A DNA stretch of 60,328 bases from Caldilineaceae bacterium (lineage in GTDB: Bacteria > Chloroflexota > Anaerolineae > Caldilineales > Caldilineaceae): NCBI GenBank assembly GCA_019637645.1, contig JAHBVH010000053.1, positions 1-60,328 on the forward strand, given 5' to 3'. Both the position numbers and the translations under genes were made by a program. The notes beneath the pieces are model-generated. The model had not been told where the DNA came from. It did not search any database and saw only the letters and a list, made by a program, of their open reading frames with translations. Each line of letters opens with the position of its first letter. The stretch's first letter is position 1. Below are positions 9,812 through 17,666 of this stretch, piece after piece.

Positions 9812-10111
9812 CTTCTTCGCTCCATTTGAATAGTAAGTAAAGCCGATTGGGTTGTGAGAAATCGATCAGCCCAAACCGCCAGGGGACGAATGACGGGTAA
9901 TCATTCTATACGGTAAACGGTGCCACAGGCTAATAAACATTAACCATTCAATTCGGTAAACCAGCGCTGATTGAAATCAGCACCTGCTAGGTCAAACTGC
10001 GCTGAAGCGTACTAGTGAGGTCTACCGATTTAATTTCTTAACCTTCATAAGCCCTGTGGCTGCCAGCAGAAGCCCCGCTGAAGCGAGCTTTGTGCAAAGC
10101 CACGTCTCTGA
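9812..10111. other. Non-coding intergenic region
   Basis: Three hundred bases containing the upstream region of the mutarotase-like gene and the 3' side of the serine hydrolase gene. A short hairpin, GCTTTG-TG-CAAAGC at 10087-10100, lies just beyond the hydrolase stop and may serve as a weak terminator. Nothing else is recognisable. Confidence 0.45.
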
Positions 10112-11116
10112 TCACGCGTTCCAGTAACTGCTGGCGACGCTTTTGGCTAGTGTGCCAGGGGTGGCGGAAGCGCTATTGGTCAAGATAATGACAGTCAGCT
10201 GATCATCGAGAAAGCGGGCAATGTGGCTGGTAAAGCCTGGCAGCGCACCGCTGTGCGCGACCAGCCGATGCCCTTCGTAGCTGCTCACCCCCCAGCCAAA
10301 GCCATAGTCGGTTGGCGTGCCGTCATTGAGGGTGACGGGTGTCCACATTTGGTGCAGCAGTGCTTGGGGTAGAATCGTCTCATCATAGAGCGCCGCGTCC
10401 CATTTGGCGAGGTCCATCACCGTGGAGATCAGCCCGCCATTGGCAAAATGGTGAGTTAGCCCAATATAGTCGGGATGGTGCCACCCGGTGTCGTTCCACT
10501 GATAGCCGGTGGCGCGGTGGCGGATCACGGTGCGTAGCTCGTTGATGCGGGTGGCGGTCATGCCCAAAGGCGTAAAGATCCGTTCACTGAAAAAGGCGTT
10601 CAGACTTTGCTGGGTGAGCTGTTCAATGACCAAGCCCAGCAAAAAGTAGCCACTATTGCTGTAGCTGCTTTTTGTGCCTGGGGCAAAATCCAACGGATGC
10701 TGGGCGATCATCTGAAACATTTGCGGATAGTCATAATCCTGTTTCATGTCCGCCGGTTTGGTCCAATAACTTGGGGTGCCATCGCGCAGCATGCCGCTGG
10801 TGTGCGCGAGCAACTGGCGGATGGTGACCGCCTGCCAGGCCGCTGGTGTGTTCTCCAAATAGCGATCCAGCGTGGCGTCTAATTCAACTTGGCCGGCCTG
10901 AACCAGCAACATGATCGCCGTTGCCGTAAATTGTTTCGTGACCGAAGCAAGCTGATAGACCGTATGGCGGGTGGCTGGGATGCCCCATTCGAGGTTGGCG
11001 AGGCCATAGCCTTTCGCCATGGTTACTTTGCCACGCCGGGCAATGGCCAGCGAAAGGCCAGGAATGTGCTGCTTTTCCATTTCACTCTGGATGAGCGCAT
11101 CAATGGTCGCGTTCAT
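10112..11116 (-). CDS. Serine hydrolase, class C beta-lactamase family
   Basis: Member of the penicillin-binding-protein-like / esterase group. The 334 residues carry the SxxK motif S58-V-T-K61, the YxN motif Y151-S-N153 and an HSGALPG segment in place of the third (KTG-like) box, each at normal spacing. No signal peptide or lipobox is visible (MNATIDALIQSEMEKQHIPG is soluble), so it is probably cytoplasmic and more likely an esterase or D-amino peptidase than a secreted beta-lactamase. Its ATG overlaps the stop of the SelW-like gene by 4 bases, implying translational coupling. The end of a three-gene unit. Confidence 0.85.
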   Translation of the reverse strand: MNATIDALIQSEMEKQHIPGLSLAIARRGKVTMAKGYGLANLEWGIPATRHTVYQLASVTKQFTATAIMLLVQAGQVELDATLDRYLENTPAAWQAVTIRQLLAHTSGMLRDGTPSYWTKPADMKQDYDYPQMFQMIAQHPLDFAPGTKSSYSNSGYFLLGLVIEQLTQQSLNAFFSERIFTPLGMTATRINELRTVIRHRATGYQWNDTGWHHPDYIGLTHHFANGGLISTVMDLAKWDAALYDETILPQALLHQMWTPVTLNDGTPTDYGFGWGVSSYEGHRLVAHSGALPGFTSHIARFLDDQLTVIILTNSASATPGTLAKSVASSYWNA

Positions 11117-11430
11117 GGGGTCTGTTTCCGATCGGTGTGGCCTAGATCGCGGCCGGGGGCAATGCGGTCGCGCACCAGTTGTTTAAGTTCTTTGATATCG
11201 GGAAAGCGTCCTTCGGCGTGACGTGACCAGATCAATTCGTCATTCACGCGCACTTCAAAAATGCCGCCAGTGCCAGGTGCTAGGGCAACCTCGCCTAGCT
11301 CCCGTTCAAAGGTCGTCAGCAGTTCTTGGGCCATCCACGCGGCCCGAAGCATCCAGCGGCATTGGGTGCAATAGCGGATGTGGATACGAAAGGTGTTGGT
11401 TTGTGCTTGGGTGGTTTCCATGGTGCTCAC
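11113..11430 (-). CDS. SelT/SelW/SelH (Rdx) family thioredoxin-fold protein, Cys form
   Basis: Small redox protein of 105 residues. The CxxC centre C21-T-Q-C24 (YCTQCRW) sits in the first beta-alpha turn, where the family has CxxC or CxxU; here both are Cys codons. The rest follows the family: AQELLTTFERELGEVALAP, GGIFEVRVNDELIW, GRFPDIKELKQLVRD and a C-terminal LGHTD. Starts at GTG 11430, overlapping the upstream stop in GTGA; an internal ATG at 11421 is possible. Rdx proteins are thought to act in thiol redox control. It is sandwiched between an enolase-superfamily enzyme and a serine hydrolase. Confidence 0.85.
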   Translation of the reverse strand: MSTMETTQAQTNTFRIHIRYCTQCRWMLRAAWMAQELLTTFERELGEVALAPGTGGIFEVRVNDELIWSRHAEGRFPDIKELKQLVRDRIAPGRDLGHTDRKQTP

Positions 11431-12605
11431 TCTTCGGGTAAATAGGCCGGTTCATCGACCGCCACTTCAAAGAGCCCCGCGCCCCGCCGGCGTGCAAAGG
11501 GCATGGTAACGCGGGCCGAGGGCCGCTCAATGGCCCAGGCGTTGAGCTTCGCTTCATCAAAACGGAGGCCCAGGCCAGGATCGTCGCTCAAAACTACATA
11601 GCCATCTTGCACAGTATGTTGGTGGATCATGCCTTGATCGGCACCCGCGTCCAACACTTCCATCATATTGTGATTGGGCAAGACCGCGGCTAGGTGGGCC
11701 ATATAGTTGGCGGGACAATTCATGAGCGAAACCGGGATTTCAAAGCCATAGGCCATATCCGCCACCATCATCGCCCCCGTAATGCCCGAGGTGCCTACCC
11801 CCACTTGGAGGACATCCGCGGCTTCGTTAGCGATTAAGGCCATGAACTCGCTGCTGTCGTTGAGATTTTCTCCGGTGGCTACCGCGGCGCGCACACTTTC
11901 GGAGACTTTGCGCAAGCCACGATAGTCCCAGCGGCGGGCCGGTTCTTCGACCCAGAAGAGATCGTAGTGGGCTTCGATGGCTTGGATGTGGCGAATGGCC
12001 TGTTTGGGCGACCAATATTCATTGGAGTCGATCATGAGCAGGGGTTTTTTGCCGCTAAGGGCCAGCGCATCGTGCATAATCCCAATGCGGCGTAGATCAT
12101 CGTCCTGGCTCAGCCCCACCTTGATCTTGCCTGCGTTGATCCCTTGGTGGGCCAGCCGTGTGTAGAAGGCACGCAACTCTTCATCGCTTAGATTGAGGCC
12201 GATATCGCTAGCATAGCCTTTGACATAGCGTGAGGACGCGCCTAGCGTCTTCCAAAGCGGCTCGTTGTTGATCTTGGCCTTGAGATCCCAGAGCGCGACA
12301 TCAATGGCCGCAATCGCGCCGCTGACCATTCCCCGGTTGTTGCCTTTGAAAACTTGATCGATCATCTTTTTCCAGAGGCCACGGACACCCCGCGGATCAT
12401 GGCCCACAATCAAGCCATCGACCATGCCTTTGATCAGCTTTTCCATGCCTGGCCCACTGAGGGCAATCCCGGTAAGCCCTTCATCGGTATCCAAATAGAC
12501 GGCCATCATTGCCAAGTGGGTACAACCGCGTGGATCGTTGGCGTCCCCTAAGGGGCGGGCCAGTTCAATTTCATAAGCATGGGTACGAACACCGGTAACT
12601 TTCAT
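11427..12605 (-). CDS. Enolase-superfamily (mandelate racemase / muconate lactonizing) enzyme
   Basis: Two-domain enzyme that abstracts the alpha-proton of a carboxylate, usually dehydrating a sugar acid or racemising/cycloisomerising an acid. Seen in order: capping N-domain MKVTGVRTHAYEIELARP, helix AAIDVALWDLKAK, the KxK acid/base motif in GKIKVGLSQ, and the three Mg ligands in LMIDSN, FWVEEPARR and ATGENL; MNCPANYMAHLAA follows late in the barrel where the partner catalytic residue is expected. The length of 392 is normal. Start is set at ATG 12605 (AAAGG upstream); a TTG or ATG farther upstream would add an atypical basic leader. First gene of an overlapping unit with the SelW-like and hydrolase genes. 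The substrate cannot be read from the sequence. Confidence 0.88.
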   Translation of the reverse strand: MKVTGVRTHAYEIELARPLGDANDPRGCTHLAMMAVYLDTDEGLTGIALSGPGMEKLIKGMVDGLIVGHDPRGVRGLWKKMIDQVFKGNNRGMVSGAIAAIDVALWDLKAKINNEPLWKTLGASSRYVKGYASDIGLNLSDEELRAFYTRLAHQGINAGKIKVGLSQDDDLRRIGIMHDALALSGKKPLLMIDSNEYWSPKQAIRHIQAIEAHYDLFWVEEPARRWDYRGLRKVSESVRAAVATGENLNDSSEFMALIANEAADVLQVGVGTSGITGAMMVADMAYGFEIPVSLMNCPANYMAHLAAVLPNHNMMEVLDAGADQGMIHQHTVQDGYVVLSDDPGLGLRFDEAKLNAWAIERPSARVTMPFARRRGAGLFEVAVDEPAYLPEE

Positions 12606-12707
12606 GGATCGCCTTTCCAGCACGCGTTGCGTGGCCGTCATGGATGAAGCAAATAGGATTCTGTCGGATGGATGGACCGCAGCTGTGGGTAGCAGCCACT
12701 AGAATTT

Positions 12708-12736
12708 ATTATAGCAGTTTTGGGTAAAGTTGCCAG
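12708..12736 (-). promoter_or_regulatory. Candidate sigma-70 promoter for the enolase-SelW-hydrolase unit
   Basis: On the minus strand CTGGCA (4 of 6 consensus), 17 bases, then a perfect TATAAT, about 100 bases upstream of the enolase-family start at 12605. Supports a transcription start separate from the upstream carbamoylase gene. Confidence 0.5.
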
Positions 12737-12815
12737 CTTGCTAAACCAGTGCGAGCCTGACCTGCTCGCGCCGGCGTCCAATCTGTAGCCTACGAACTAA
12801 AGTTGCTCTATCATC

Positions 12816-14057
12816 CTAGCCTTGGCTGGTGATCCACTGAATGGTTTTGTCCGCGAGTTTGTCCAACGCGACCACACTTTGGGCCACGTGATCGAGCTGG
12901 GTATCTTCCTCTTTGGCATGAGAAAGGCCACGCAAGCTTTGGACAAAGAGCATGACGGTTGGCACGCCCGCGCGCGCCACCTCGGCAGCATCATGGAGGG
13001 GGCCACTGGGCAGGCGGTGGACCTGGCCGCTTGTTTCGGCAATGGCGTCGGCGCAGAGCGTGATCAGCTGGGGGTGGAAGGGGATGGGATGGATACGCCA
13101 AAGGGATTGCCAGGCGACGGTGACCTGTTCTTCTTGGGCAAAGCGCTCGCTGGCCGCCTTGGCTTCGGCGAGCATGGTGGCCAAGTCGGTGGCATCAATA
13201 TGGCGTTGATCGAGGGTGATCTCACAGTCGCCAACAACGGCGGTAGGAATGTTGGGCCTCACCATGATACGCCCACAAGTGCAAACGCCGCCATGCTGCT
13301 TGCCGATCTCGCGGATCGCCAGCGCCAGTTTGGCCGCCGCGCCCAAGGCATCGTGGCGTTGGTGCATGGGGGTGGACCCTGCATGCGCGGCCTGGCCCGT
13401 AAAGCGAATGCTATGGCGCTCGACGCCAAAGGTGCCGATGACCGCGCCCAAGGGCAACTGCATACTTTCGAGGACCGGACCTTGCTCAATATGGAGTTCC
13501 AGATAGGCCGCCGCGTTCGCCAACTCTTTGCTGGCGCTCTTCGCCTGGTAGATATCCACACCATAGTGCTGCACGACATCGGCCAGTCGTAGCCCTTCGC
13601 GATCGCGCAATGCCGCGGCGGCCGCGGGCTGCAAGGAGCCCGAAACCGCGCTAGAGCCTAACAGGCTATGACCAAAGCGCGCGCCCTCTTCATCGGCCCA
13701 ATCGACTAGCCGCACCGTGACCGGTGGTTGCCCTTGGGCCGCCAGCCGCCGCAGAACTGCTAAGCCTGCCAAGATATTGAGACAGCCATCCAGCCACCCA
13801 CCGTTGGGCACCGAATCCAAATGGCCGCCGATCAACAGCGCTTGTTCCGCAGCCCCGGGCAACGTGCTCCAGAGATTACCTGCCTCATCTTGATGGGTTT
13901 CTACGGGTAATTCGGCTAGCTTGCTTTGATACCAGGCGCGTGCCGTGGCCCAGGTGGGTGTCCAGGCAACGCGTTGGGCGCCGTCGTCATTGCCCGTGAG
14001 CGCACGTAATTCTTGAAGTTCAGCAATGGCGCGTTGGGGGTTGAGGGTGGTGGACAT
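12816..14057 (-). CDS. M20 family carbamoylase / allantoate amidohydrolase
   Basis: Second dizinc amidohydrolase of the hydantoinase/carbamoylase family in the window (413 residues). Metal and catalytic motifs: GGHLDSVPNGGWLDGCLN, WADEEGARFGHSLLGSSAV, ELHIEQGPVLE, GQAAHAGSTPMHQRHDA (dimerisation-domain His) and LPSGPLHDAAEVARAGVP for the last ligand. It lacks the N-terminal RLAFSPADR-like block of the 5163 enzyme, so the two are distant paralogues. ATG 14057 has AAAGGAG 8 bases upstream. Probable role: hydrolysis of N-carbamoyl amino acids or ureidoacids in nitrogen recovery. Oriented like the downstream enolase-family gene but separated by 210 bases with its own promoter. Confidence 0.85.
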   Translation of the reverse strand: MSTTLNPQRAIAELQELRALTGNDDGAQRVAWTPTWATARAWYQSKLAELPVETHQDEAGNLWSTLPGAAEQALLIGGHLDSVPNGGWLDGCLNILAGLAVLRRLAAQGQPPVTVRLVDWADEEGARFGHSLLGSSAVSGSLQPAAAAALRDREGLRLADVVQHYGVDIYQAKSASKELANAAAYLELHIEQGPVLESMQLPLGAVIGTFGVERHSIRFTGQAAHAGSTPMHQRHDALGAAAKLALAIREIGKQHGGVCTCGRIMVRPNIPTAVVGDCEITLDQRHIDATDLATMLAEAKAASERFAQEEQVTVAWQSLWRIHPIPFHPQLITLCADAIAETSGQVHRLPSGPLHDAAEVARAGVPTVMLFVQSLRGLSHAKEEDTQLDHVAQSVVALDKLADKTIQWITSQG

Positions 14058-14342
14058 CGTGTGTGCTCCTTTTGCCTATTTGTCAGAAATGTTAGCTATT
14101 TGATCACTGCCTAGCAAGGGAAAGTCAAGCAAGGGATGGGCCGACGCGCTACAATGGACGGCTGTCGTGCCCGATCAGGACACTCAGTAAGGATAATAAG
14201 TAAGGACACTGAGCAGGACGACATTGTCTTGCAGAGAGTAGCCGTTCCGCGCTTGGTTGTCAAGGGTGCTATTCGCTGAGTGGGCGCTTTGACCAACTGC
14301 ATAAGTCCTAGGCTATTGATGAACACAAGAAAGGGTTCAACC
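14058..14342. other. Divergent intergenic region
   Basis: Upstream region shared by the leftward carbamoylase gene and the rightward small-gene cluster. I see short direct repeats (TAAGGATAATAAGTAAGGA around 14189-14207) but no convincing promoter or RNA gene. Confidence 0.35.
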
Positions 14343-14477
14343 ATGTTGAAATTACGCATGAGGAGAGGGAAGGGAATGGGCTTGCTGAGCCGACCCATGT
14401 ATGCGTTCCGTTGTCAGCAATTGGAGAAGCGTCATAGGCGACGCACAAGGAGACCTGTATGCGTTATGAAACGCTGA
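14343..14477 (+). CDS. Possible 44-aa very basic protein
   Basis: ATG at 14343 preceded by AAAGGG opens a short frame rich in Arg and Lys (MLKLRMRRGKGMGLL, later KRHRRRTRRP), overlapping the following gene by 19 bases. Not a recognised family; such composition can be a nucleic-acid-binding peptide or chance. Low confidence because of the short length. Confidence 0.25.
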   Translation: MLKLRMRRGKGMGLLSRPMYAFRCQQLEKRHRRRTRRPVCVMKR

Positions 14478-14941
14478 TGATGGCTGGTGCCAGCACGAAT
14501 ACGTACCGTATGCGCGAAGAGTTTTGTCGGTTACGCAATCAGGCACGCCGACACAGCCTATTGGCACGGCTCTTGGGCCGCCAGAATCAACTATTACCGT
14601 TAGGCGAAGTGCAACAGAGAGTCGAAGTCAAGACCCGCTCGTATGGTGGCCTGAAATCCGTACCGCTTGACCAGATTCGGGGTAGTATCAATCGTTGTCA
14701 TGACTTTGATCGCGATTTTCGTCCCTTGCATGAGTATACCAAAGAGCGTTGGATCAACATCGCCGTGGCCTACAGCCAAGATGAATGTTTACCGCCAGTG
14801 GATTTGGTCGAAGTCGAGAATACCTATTTTGTGACCGATGGTCATCACCGCATCTCGGTTGCCAAAATGATGGGCTTTCGCGAGATCGAAGCCGAGGTCA
14901 TCATTTGGCGGCAAGGGACGACCGTTCCGGTGACTGCGTAG
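14459..14941 (+). CDS. ParB/sulfiredoxin-like fold protein, uncharacterised
   Basis: The 160-residue protein has a strongly basic N-terminal half (RLRNQARRHSLLARLLGRQNQ) followed by a ParB N-terminal-domain/sulfiredoxin-like segment: LDQIRGSINRCHDFDRDF, PPVDLVEVENTYFVTDGHHR and a helix ISVAKMMGFREIEAEVI. DGHHR corresponds to the nucleotide-binding loop of this superfamily (ParB CTPase/nuclease, sulfiredoxin, SerK-type kinases). There is no helix-turn-helix or DNA-partition context, so a role in chromosome segregation is unlikely; a small nucleotide-dependent enzyme or regulator is more plausible. ATG follows AAGGAG by 7 bases. A small basic gene follows 58 bases downstream and a terminator closes the unit. 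Confidence 0.7.
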   Translation: MRYETLMMAGASTNTYRMREEFCRLRNQARRHSLLARLLGRQNQLLPLGEVQQRVEVKTRSYGGLKSVPLDQIRGSINRCHDFDRDFRPLHEYTKERWINIAVAYSQDECLPPVDLVEVENTYFVTDGHHRISVAKMMGFREIEAEVIIWRQGTTVPVTA

Positions 14942-14999
14942 TCCAAGGCAGCAGGCCAACCCTGCTTGCCCTAATCAATGGAGTTAAGGAAGAAAGCTA

Positions 15000-15218
15000 A
15001 TGTCTCTGCCTCATTTTGATCAATGGCGCTATGCCCTAGCCCAAGCGCGCCATCAGCAACTGCGACAAGAAGCCGCTCAAGTCCGTTTGTTGCACGCCGC
15101 GCGTGCGACTGTCAAGCGCCGTCGCCGGAAAGCACAGCCCTTTGCTCTGTTTCGGCAAGGGCGACTCGTCTTCCCCCGGTTGCAATGGGCCAGTCCTGCT
15201 GACGAAAACGTCTTGTAA
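15000..15218 (+). CDS. Small basic protein of unknown function (72 aa)
   Basis: ATG at 15000 is preceded by AAGGAAGA. The peptide has an Arg-rich core (TVKRRRRKAQP at about 37-47) after a helical Gln/Ala/His stretch and ends in a neutral tail. I do not recognise a family. Position directly after the ParB-like gene and just before a strong terminator suggests both are one transcript; the Arg cluster suggests nucleic-acid binding, which is inference. Confidence 0.55.
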   Translation: MSLPHFDQWRYALAQARHQQLRQEAAQVRLLHAARATVKRRRRKAQPFALFRQGRLVFPRLQWASPADENVL

Positions 15219-15263
15219 CGGAGAGGGCAATGGACCATGCAACCATGGCGAGCGATACTAAAA

Positions 15264-15290
15264 ACCCACTGGTTTCACCAGTGGGTTTTT
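15264..15290 (+). terminator. Rho-independent terminator
   Basis: ACCCACTGGT, loop TTC, ACCAGTGGGT followed by TTTTT; a run of A precedes it, so it may work in both directions. It ends the ParB-like/small basic gene unit. Confidence 0.9.
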
Positions 15291-16139
15291 CATTGAACTC
15301 CTCTGCTGTTCTCCCTTTTACCACGCCCAGGCGTGCTACTGATGGTTACGTTGTCGGTGTGGCACACAACCGGTAACGGATCGGCACAACTTGCCACCAG
15401 TGGCATCGTCTTCCTGTCACTCGCCCAACCGATCAAACGGCGTGCCCGTTGTCAATCCGTTGATGGGATTTGCATTGCTCCAGATGTGACAGCACTAACT
15501 GAGCATAAACTAGAGTACTTCGGGTAGCCTTACATGCTATAGGCGAACCTCAAGGTTGCCTGAGTCGATGAGTGCAGCTTGGCCGCGCACTGTGGCACAA
15601 AAAACGATATGAAAGAGGGTGCACAATAGGAGGCGCGGTTGAACCCTGTTGCTACAAATGCAAAACCGGCTTGCTTGAAAAAAAGTAAGAAGCCGGTTAA
15701 GTGTACCCACAGGATGTTGGCATTAACCCAAAAGGTGTTAACGCGCTTTTGCAATTCTTCCATCATGAATCCTTAACCTCGCTTTAACGGTAGATAGAAC
15801 ACCTAAAAGCGACCCTTTGTGCCTGGTGCACCTATGACAGGCTACTCGACACTCTCCATCATTCGATGGCGTAAACAGCGGCCCGACTGTTTCTCTATTT
15901 ATTCAGTTGTGATTGGAAACTAAGTGGTTTGTGCGCTTAGTGGCACCTGCCTTCGATAGGAACTCCTTTTCCCACGCTTGATCCAAGTGGCACAAAAATC
16001 TGTCCCATCTGTCAAGCATACTCCTTGGCAATGGGGCTGGCATTAGAGAGAATTTACAATGGCTATTCGTATAGCATTGGGCGAGTTGCATAGTTTGGTG
16101 CTAGCCGTGGGGTTGCTTCTGCCACGAATATCAGATGAT
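15291..16139. other. Long region without a confident gene
   Basis: About 850 bases. A minus-strand frame at 15530-15766 starts at a double ATG with AAGGA close by, but its 78 residues look unlike a protein and contain a 9-base hairpin (AACCGGCTT 15664-15672 / AAGCCGGTT 15690-15698). Other frames are short with poor starts. Could be decayed sequence; no repeats, tRNA or rRNA recognised. Confidence 0.4.
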
Positions 16140-16167
16140 TTGACGGCTATGTGAAGTATGTTACAAT
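16140..16167 (+). promoter_or_regulatory. Candidate sigma-70 promoter for the YoaK family gene
   Basis: TTGACG, 16-base spacer, TACAAT (5 of 6 in each box), about 100 bases upstream of the ATG at 16270. Confidence 0.6.
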
Positions 16168-16269
16168 CTCCTCTATGAGCTGCGCTCACTCATTCGTCTA
16201 GCGTTGGTAATCAGTCTGAGCGCCTTTTTGGACTCAGGTTCCCTACATCTTTATAGAAATACAGATACG

Positions 16270-17070
16270 ATGTTTCGACAATTACCACGATGGATTTGGT
16301 TGGGTGCTGCGGTGCTTTCCCTCTCTGCAGGATTGATTAATGCCGTAGCGTTTTCAGGTTTTTCTCACAATGCCGTTACCCATGTGACCGGGACAGTGAC
16401 CAAAGGCGCGATTGCGCTAGCCTCGGGCGATTTTACGGCCTATTTCTTGAGCACCGGGTTGATTATGGCCTTTGGCGCCGGTGCGATGATCAGCGGCATC
16501 ATTATTGGCAATGAGCATCTGCGTCTAGGCCGCCGTTATGGGCTAGCCTTGCTCCTCGAAAGCGGTTTGCTGACCCTCTCTTATTACCTCTTTACCCGCG
16601 GTGTCCGCGAAGGTGAACTCTTTGCATCGGCGGCTTGTGGTTTGCAAAATGCCATGGTTGCTACCTATAGCGGCAATGCCATCCGTACAACCCACATGAC
16701 GGGGGTAGTCTCTGATCTCGGCTCGCTGATCGGCAATTTTCTGGCCCGGCGTAAGGTCGATGCGCGCCAATTTCTCCTGCTAAGCACAGTCTTTTTCAAC
16801 TTCTACCTGGGCGGCTGTATTGGCACCTATCTCTTTCAGACCTATGAATTTGGCGCCATCCTGGCTCCGGCCGCGCTGACCCTCTTCACAGGGATCGCCT
16901 ACTTTATCTATCGCGTGCAAAAACATGTTCGTCTTCAACAAATCTATCGCATGGCACCCCAACATTACGTTGTGAAGCATGGCGAGGCTGTGAAGCATGT
17001 TGAGATTTTACAGCATGCCGAGGTTCTACAGCGGGTAGAAGTGGTGCAGCGTACAGAATCGCAAGAGTGA
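16270..17070 (+). CDS. YoaK family (DUF1275) membrane protein
   Basis: A 266-residue integral membrane protein with about six transmembrane segments. Family signatures are clear: AGLINAVAFSGFSHNAVTHVTGTVT at the first helix-loop (Gly/Asn/Thr-rich), AACGLQNAMVATYSGNAIRTTHMTGVVSDLG in the middle, and FNFYLGGCIGTYLF. Function of YoaK proteins is unknown; a transporter-like role is suspected. ATG 16270 gives the standard start (MFRQLPRWIWLGAAVL); the extension from 16204 is unlikely. Odd feature: the C-terminal tail is a run of short repeats built on VKH/VE-LQH/VE-LQR, likely a coiled coil added to the family core. Directly followed by the rtcA remnant. Confidence 0.85.
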   Translation: MFRQLPRWIWLGAAVLSLSAGLINAVAFSGFSHNAVTHVTGTVTKGAIALASGDFTAYFLSTGLIMAFGAGAMISGIIIGNEHLRLGRRYGLALLLESGLLTLSYYLFTRGVREGELFASAACGLQNAMVATYSGNAIRTTHMTGVVSDLGSLIGNFLARRKVDARQFLLLSTVFFNFYLGGCIGTYLFQTYEFGAILAPAALTLFTGIAYFIYRVQKHVRLQQIYRMAPQHYVVKHGEAVKHVEILQHAEVLQRVEVVQRTESQE

Positions 17071-17561
17071 GTGACCATTCACGAGGCGCGCCAACCAGAT
17101 GACAAGATTTCTGGTTGCATCAATGAATTGCTGCACAAGAAGGATCAGCAGATTATCAAAGCCTTGGCGGCCATGGGCGCAACGACTGTGACAGGCGCTC
17201 AGCCCGGTGCAATGACTTGGGCTTTTCAGCCAACTCCTCTGCGCGGGGGTACCTATCAATTCGATATTGGCACCGCCGGGGCCATTCCCCTTTTTCTGCA
17301 AACCCTCGTGCCAGTGGCACTCTTCTTGGGCGAACCGCTCAGCTTCCGCGTGAGTGGCGGCACCGCGCACCGCGGTGCCATGACCATACAGCCGATAATC
17401 TGATGGTTTGGGCTGCTCTCTTTGGTGGTAGCTATACCTTTGCCGAGTTGACTGGGCATATCAGCACCAACGCCTGGGTTATAGACCACTTCCTTCCAGG
17501 CGCGCTTCCCCTCTCTGAAGACCATCTCCAAGGGCCTCGTCAACAAGGTAGAGAGATCTGA
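17071..17561 (+). pseudogene. rtcA: Decayed RNA 3'-terminal phosphate cyclase (rtcA remnant)
   Basis: Two blocks match RtcA, which converts RNA 3'-phosphates to 2',3'-cyclic phosphates. Frame 17071-17403 has GATTVTGAQPGAMTWAF, then GGTYQFDIGTAGAI and LFLQTLVPVALFLGEPL, ending at GGTAHRGA. From about 17391, in another frame, DNLMVWAALFGGSYTFAEL continues into HISTNAWVIDHFLPG, which resembles the protein's C-terminal region. RtcA is normally about 340 residues; here the N-terminal substrate motifs and the central domain including the adenylated His are missing and a frameshift joins the blocks. The gene must be inactive. It begins next to the YoaK stop, so the deletion may have reached that boundary. 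Confidence 0.75.
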
Positions 17562-17600
17562 CTGCTCTGGCTCTCGTAAGTTTTCATCTATCTACCAACA

Positions 17601-17666
17601 GGGCAAACGCGAACTTCGTCATAGCCGCGGTTTTTAACCCTGCGTTTTTAAGGTTTGCGATTGCCC
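17601..17666. repeat. MITE-like element, family 2 (copy a)
   Basis: A 66-base element flanked by imperfect 14-base inverted ends (GGGCAAACGCGAAC left, GTTTGCGATTGCCC right) with a GCGGTTTTTAACCCTGC core at 17627-17643. The ends and core recur at 44381-44506 and the core alone at 38881-38927. Confidence 0.55.

Noticed and set aside
11113..11430. Selenocysteine-containing SelW
   Set aside because: Both positions of the CTQC motif are Cys codons and no in-frame UGA or SECIS-like structure is present.
5163..14057. Recent tandem duplication of the two M20 amidohydrolases
   Set aside because: Their motifs agree but the sequences differ throughout, including the N-terminal block; they are distant paralogues.
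15530..15766. Minus-strand gene of 78 codons
   Set aside because: Start context is passable but the translated sequence has no protein-like pattern and contains a hairpin; left as non-coding.
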